A DNA stretch of 5,640 bases from Clostridia bacterium (lineage in GTDB: Bacteria; Bacillota; Clostridia; Oscillospirales; SIG627): the NCBI GenBank assembly GCA_017408325.1, contig JAFQUW010000093.1, forward strand, positions 1 through 5,640. Reading direction: 5' to 3'. A program made the translations under genes and the position numbers. Below the pieces are notes generated by a model. It saw nothing but the letters and a program-made list of their open reading frames with translations, did not search any database and had not been told where the DNA came from. Of the stretch, positions 5,431-5,640 are shown in pieces. Every line of letters begins with the position of its first letter. Position 1 is the stretch's first letter.

Positions 5431-5596
5431 GATGCATCGACTTCGTCGATATGATGTATTGCGCTGTGCGCAATATGATGTAAATTCGCTTCGCTCATTT
5501 ATGATGCGAAGCGTTCCTTAATGTTGCGAAGCAACACATCATTAACGAAGTGACATCATTAGCGTAGCGTCATCATGTTCCCGAAGGGAACGCTTC
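5431..5596. repeat. Chain of small stem-loops with triloops and ATGATG/CATCAT linkers
   Basis: Visible units are: ATCGAC-TTC-GTCGAT (5436-5450); TATTGCGC-TG(T)-GCGCAATA (5457-5475); TAAATTCGC-TTC-GCTCATTTA with two mismatches (5481-5501); TGTTGC-GAA-GCAACA (5522-5536); a degenerate TTAAC-GAA-GTGA (5542-5553); a degenerate unit with a GTA loop (5560-5572); and GTTCCC-GAA-GGGAAC (5577-5591). Linkers ATGATG occur at 5451-5456, 5475-5480 and 5501-5506; CATCATT or CATCAT occur at 5537-5543, 5554-5560 and 5571-5576. GAAGCGTTCC (5508-5517) is complementary to GGAACGCTTC (5587-5596), giving a larger stem around the right half. Confidence 0.8.
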
Positions 5597-5598
5597 AT

Positions 5599-5638
5599 TG
5601 AAAAACGACAAGTTTCTGTCGAAACTTGTCGTTTTTCA
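5599..5638. repeat. Right terminal hairpin of the structured element
   Basis: The arms at 5599-5616 and 5621-5638 are perfectly complementary over 18 bp, with a TGTC loop. The outer third is A/T (TGAAAAA with TTTTTCA), so each strand ends in T5. It can therefore act as a terminator in either direction as well as being an element end. The window stops two bases later. Confidence 0.85.
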
Positions 5639-5640
5639 TG

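Larger units (their letters stand above)
5332..5638. repeat. MITE/REP-like structured repeat element, no convincing protein gene
   Basis: This gene-free stretch of about 300 bases is unusually ordered. A 16-bp perfect hairpin opens it (5332-5367), a 63-base spacer with a tiny open frame follows, a chain of small stem-loops fills 5431-5596, and an 18-bp perfect hairpin closes it (5599-5638). Both end hairpins share a CGACA(G/A)GT core and its complement. The left half of the chain has TTC loops with ATGATG linkers, and the right half has GAA loops with ACATCATT linkers. The whole element is therefore a large imperfect inverted repeat. This suggests a non-autonomous mobile element or an extragenic palindromic repeat that grows by unit duplication. 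The right border is uncertain because the window ends at 5640. No target-site duplication can be defined from one copy. Confidence 0.6.

Noticed and set aside
5431..5596. CRISPR array
   Set aside because: Repeated linkers are only 6-8 bases long and switch orientation, and the intervening segments are self-complementary and vary in length. CRISPR repeats are longer, same-strand and constant, with non-palindromic spacers. No cas gene is present.

Overview
The window looks like chromosomal DNA from a Gram-positive anaerobe of the Clostridia. Four things suggest this: the small zinc-type L28, a FeoB that starts directly at its G domain, a separate FeoA, and the FeoB-associated Cys-rich membrane peptide. 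Shine-Dalgarno sites and sigma-A-type promoters are strong, and the coding DNA is moderately GC-rich. I cannot name a genus from sequence alone.

Layout. Positions 1-310: rpmB (L28, + strand), closed by one strong terminator and a second hairpin that can work in both directions. Positions 310-2851 (- strand): a ferrous-iron uptake locus read feoA, feoB, then a small Cys-rich membrane protein gene. feoA has a near-consensus promoter (TTGACA, 17 bp, TATGAT) with an AGTTAGC-N4-GCTAACT palindrome just downstream. An identical palindrome sits between feoA and feoB, after an intrinsic-terminator-like hairpin, so feoB may be controlled separately from feoA. Positions 3006-3913 (+ strand): a divergently transcribed 23S rRNA guanine-N1 methyltransferase gene (RlmA family) with its own TTGAAT/TATAAT promoter, ending in a bidirectional terminator shared with the next gene. 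Positions 3926-5292 (- strand): a membrane-bound family 2 glycosyltransferase with the QxxRW signature of processive enzymes, its promoter, and a terminator-like hairpin in its leader.

Positions 5332-5638 hold no convincing protein gene. They hold a highly structured element: two long perfect hairpins (16 and 18 bp stems) flank a chain of about seven small stem-loops with three-base loops. TTC-type loops with ATGATG linkers occupy the left half, and GAA-type loops with ACATCATT linkers the right half. This is the least explained part of the window and resembles a non-autonomous, MITE- or REP-like repeat.

The Feo genes form one functional unit: cytoplasmic FeoA partner, inner-membrane Fe(II) transporter FeoB and an accessory Cys-rich peptide, probably repressed by a metal-sensing regulator encoded elsewhere. 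The L28, rRNA methyltransferase and glycosyltransferase genes are separate transcription units with no evident functional tie to iron.
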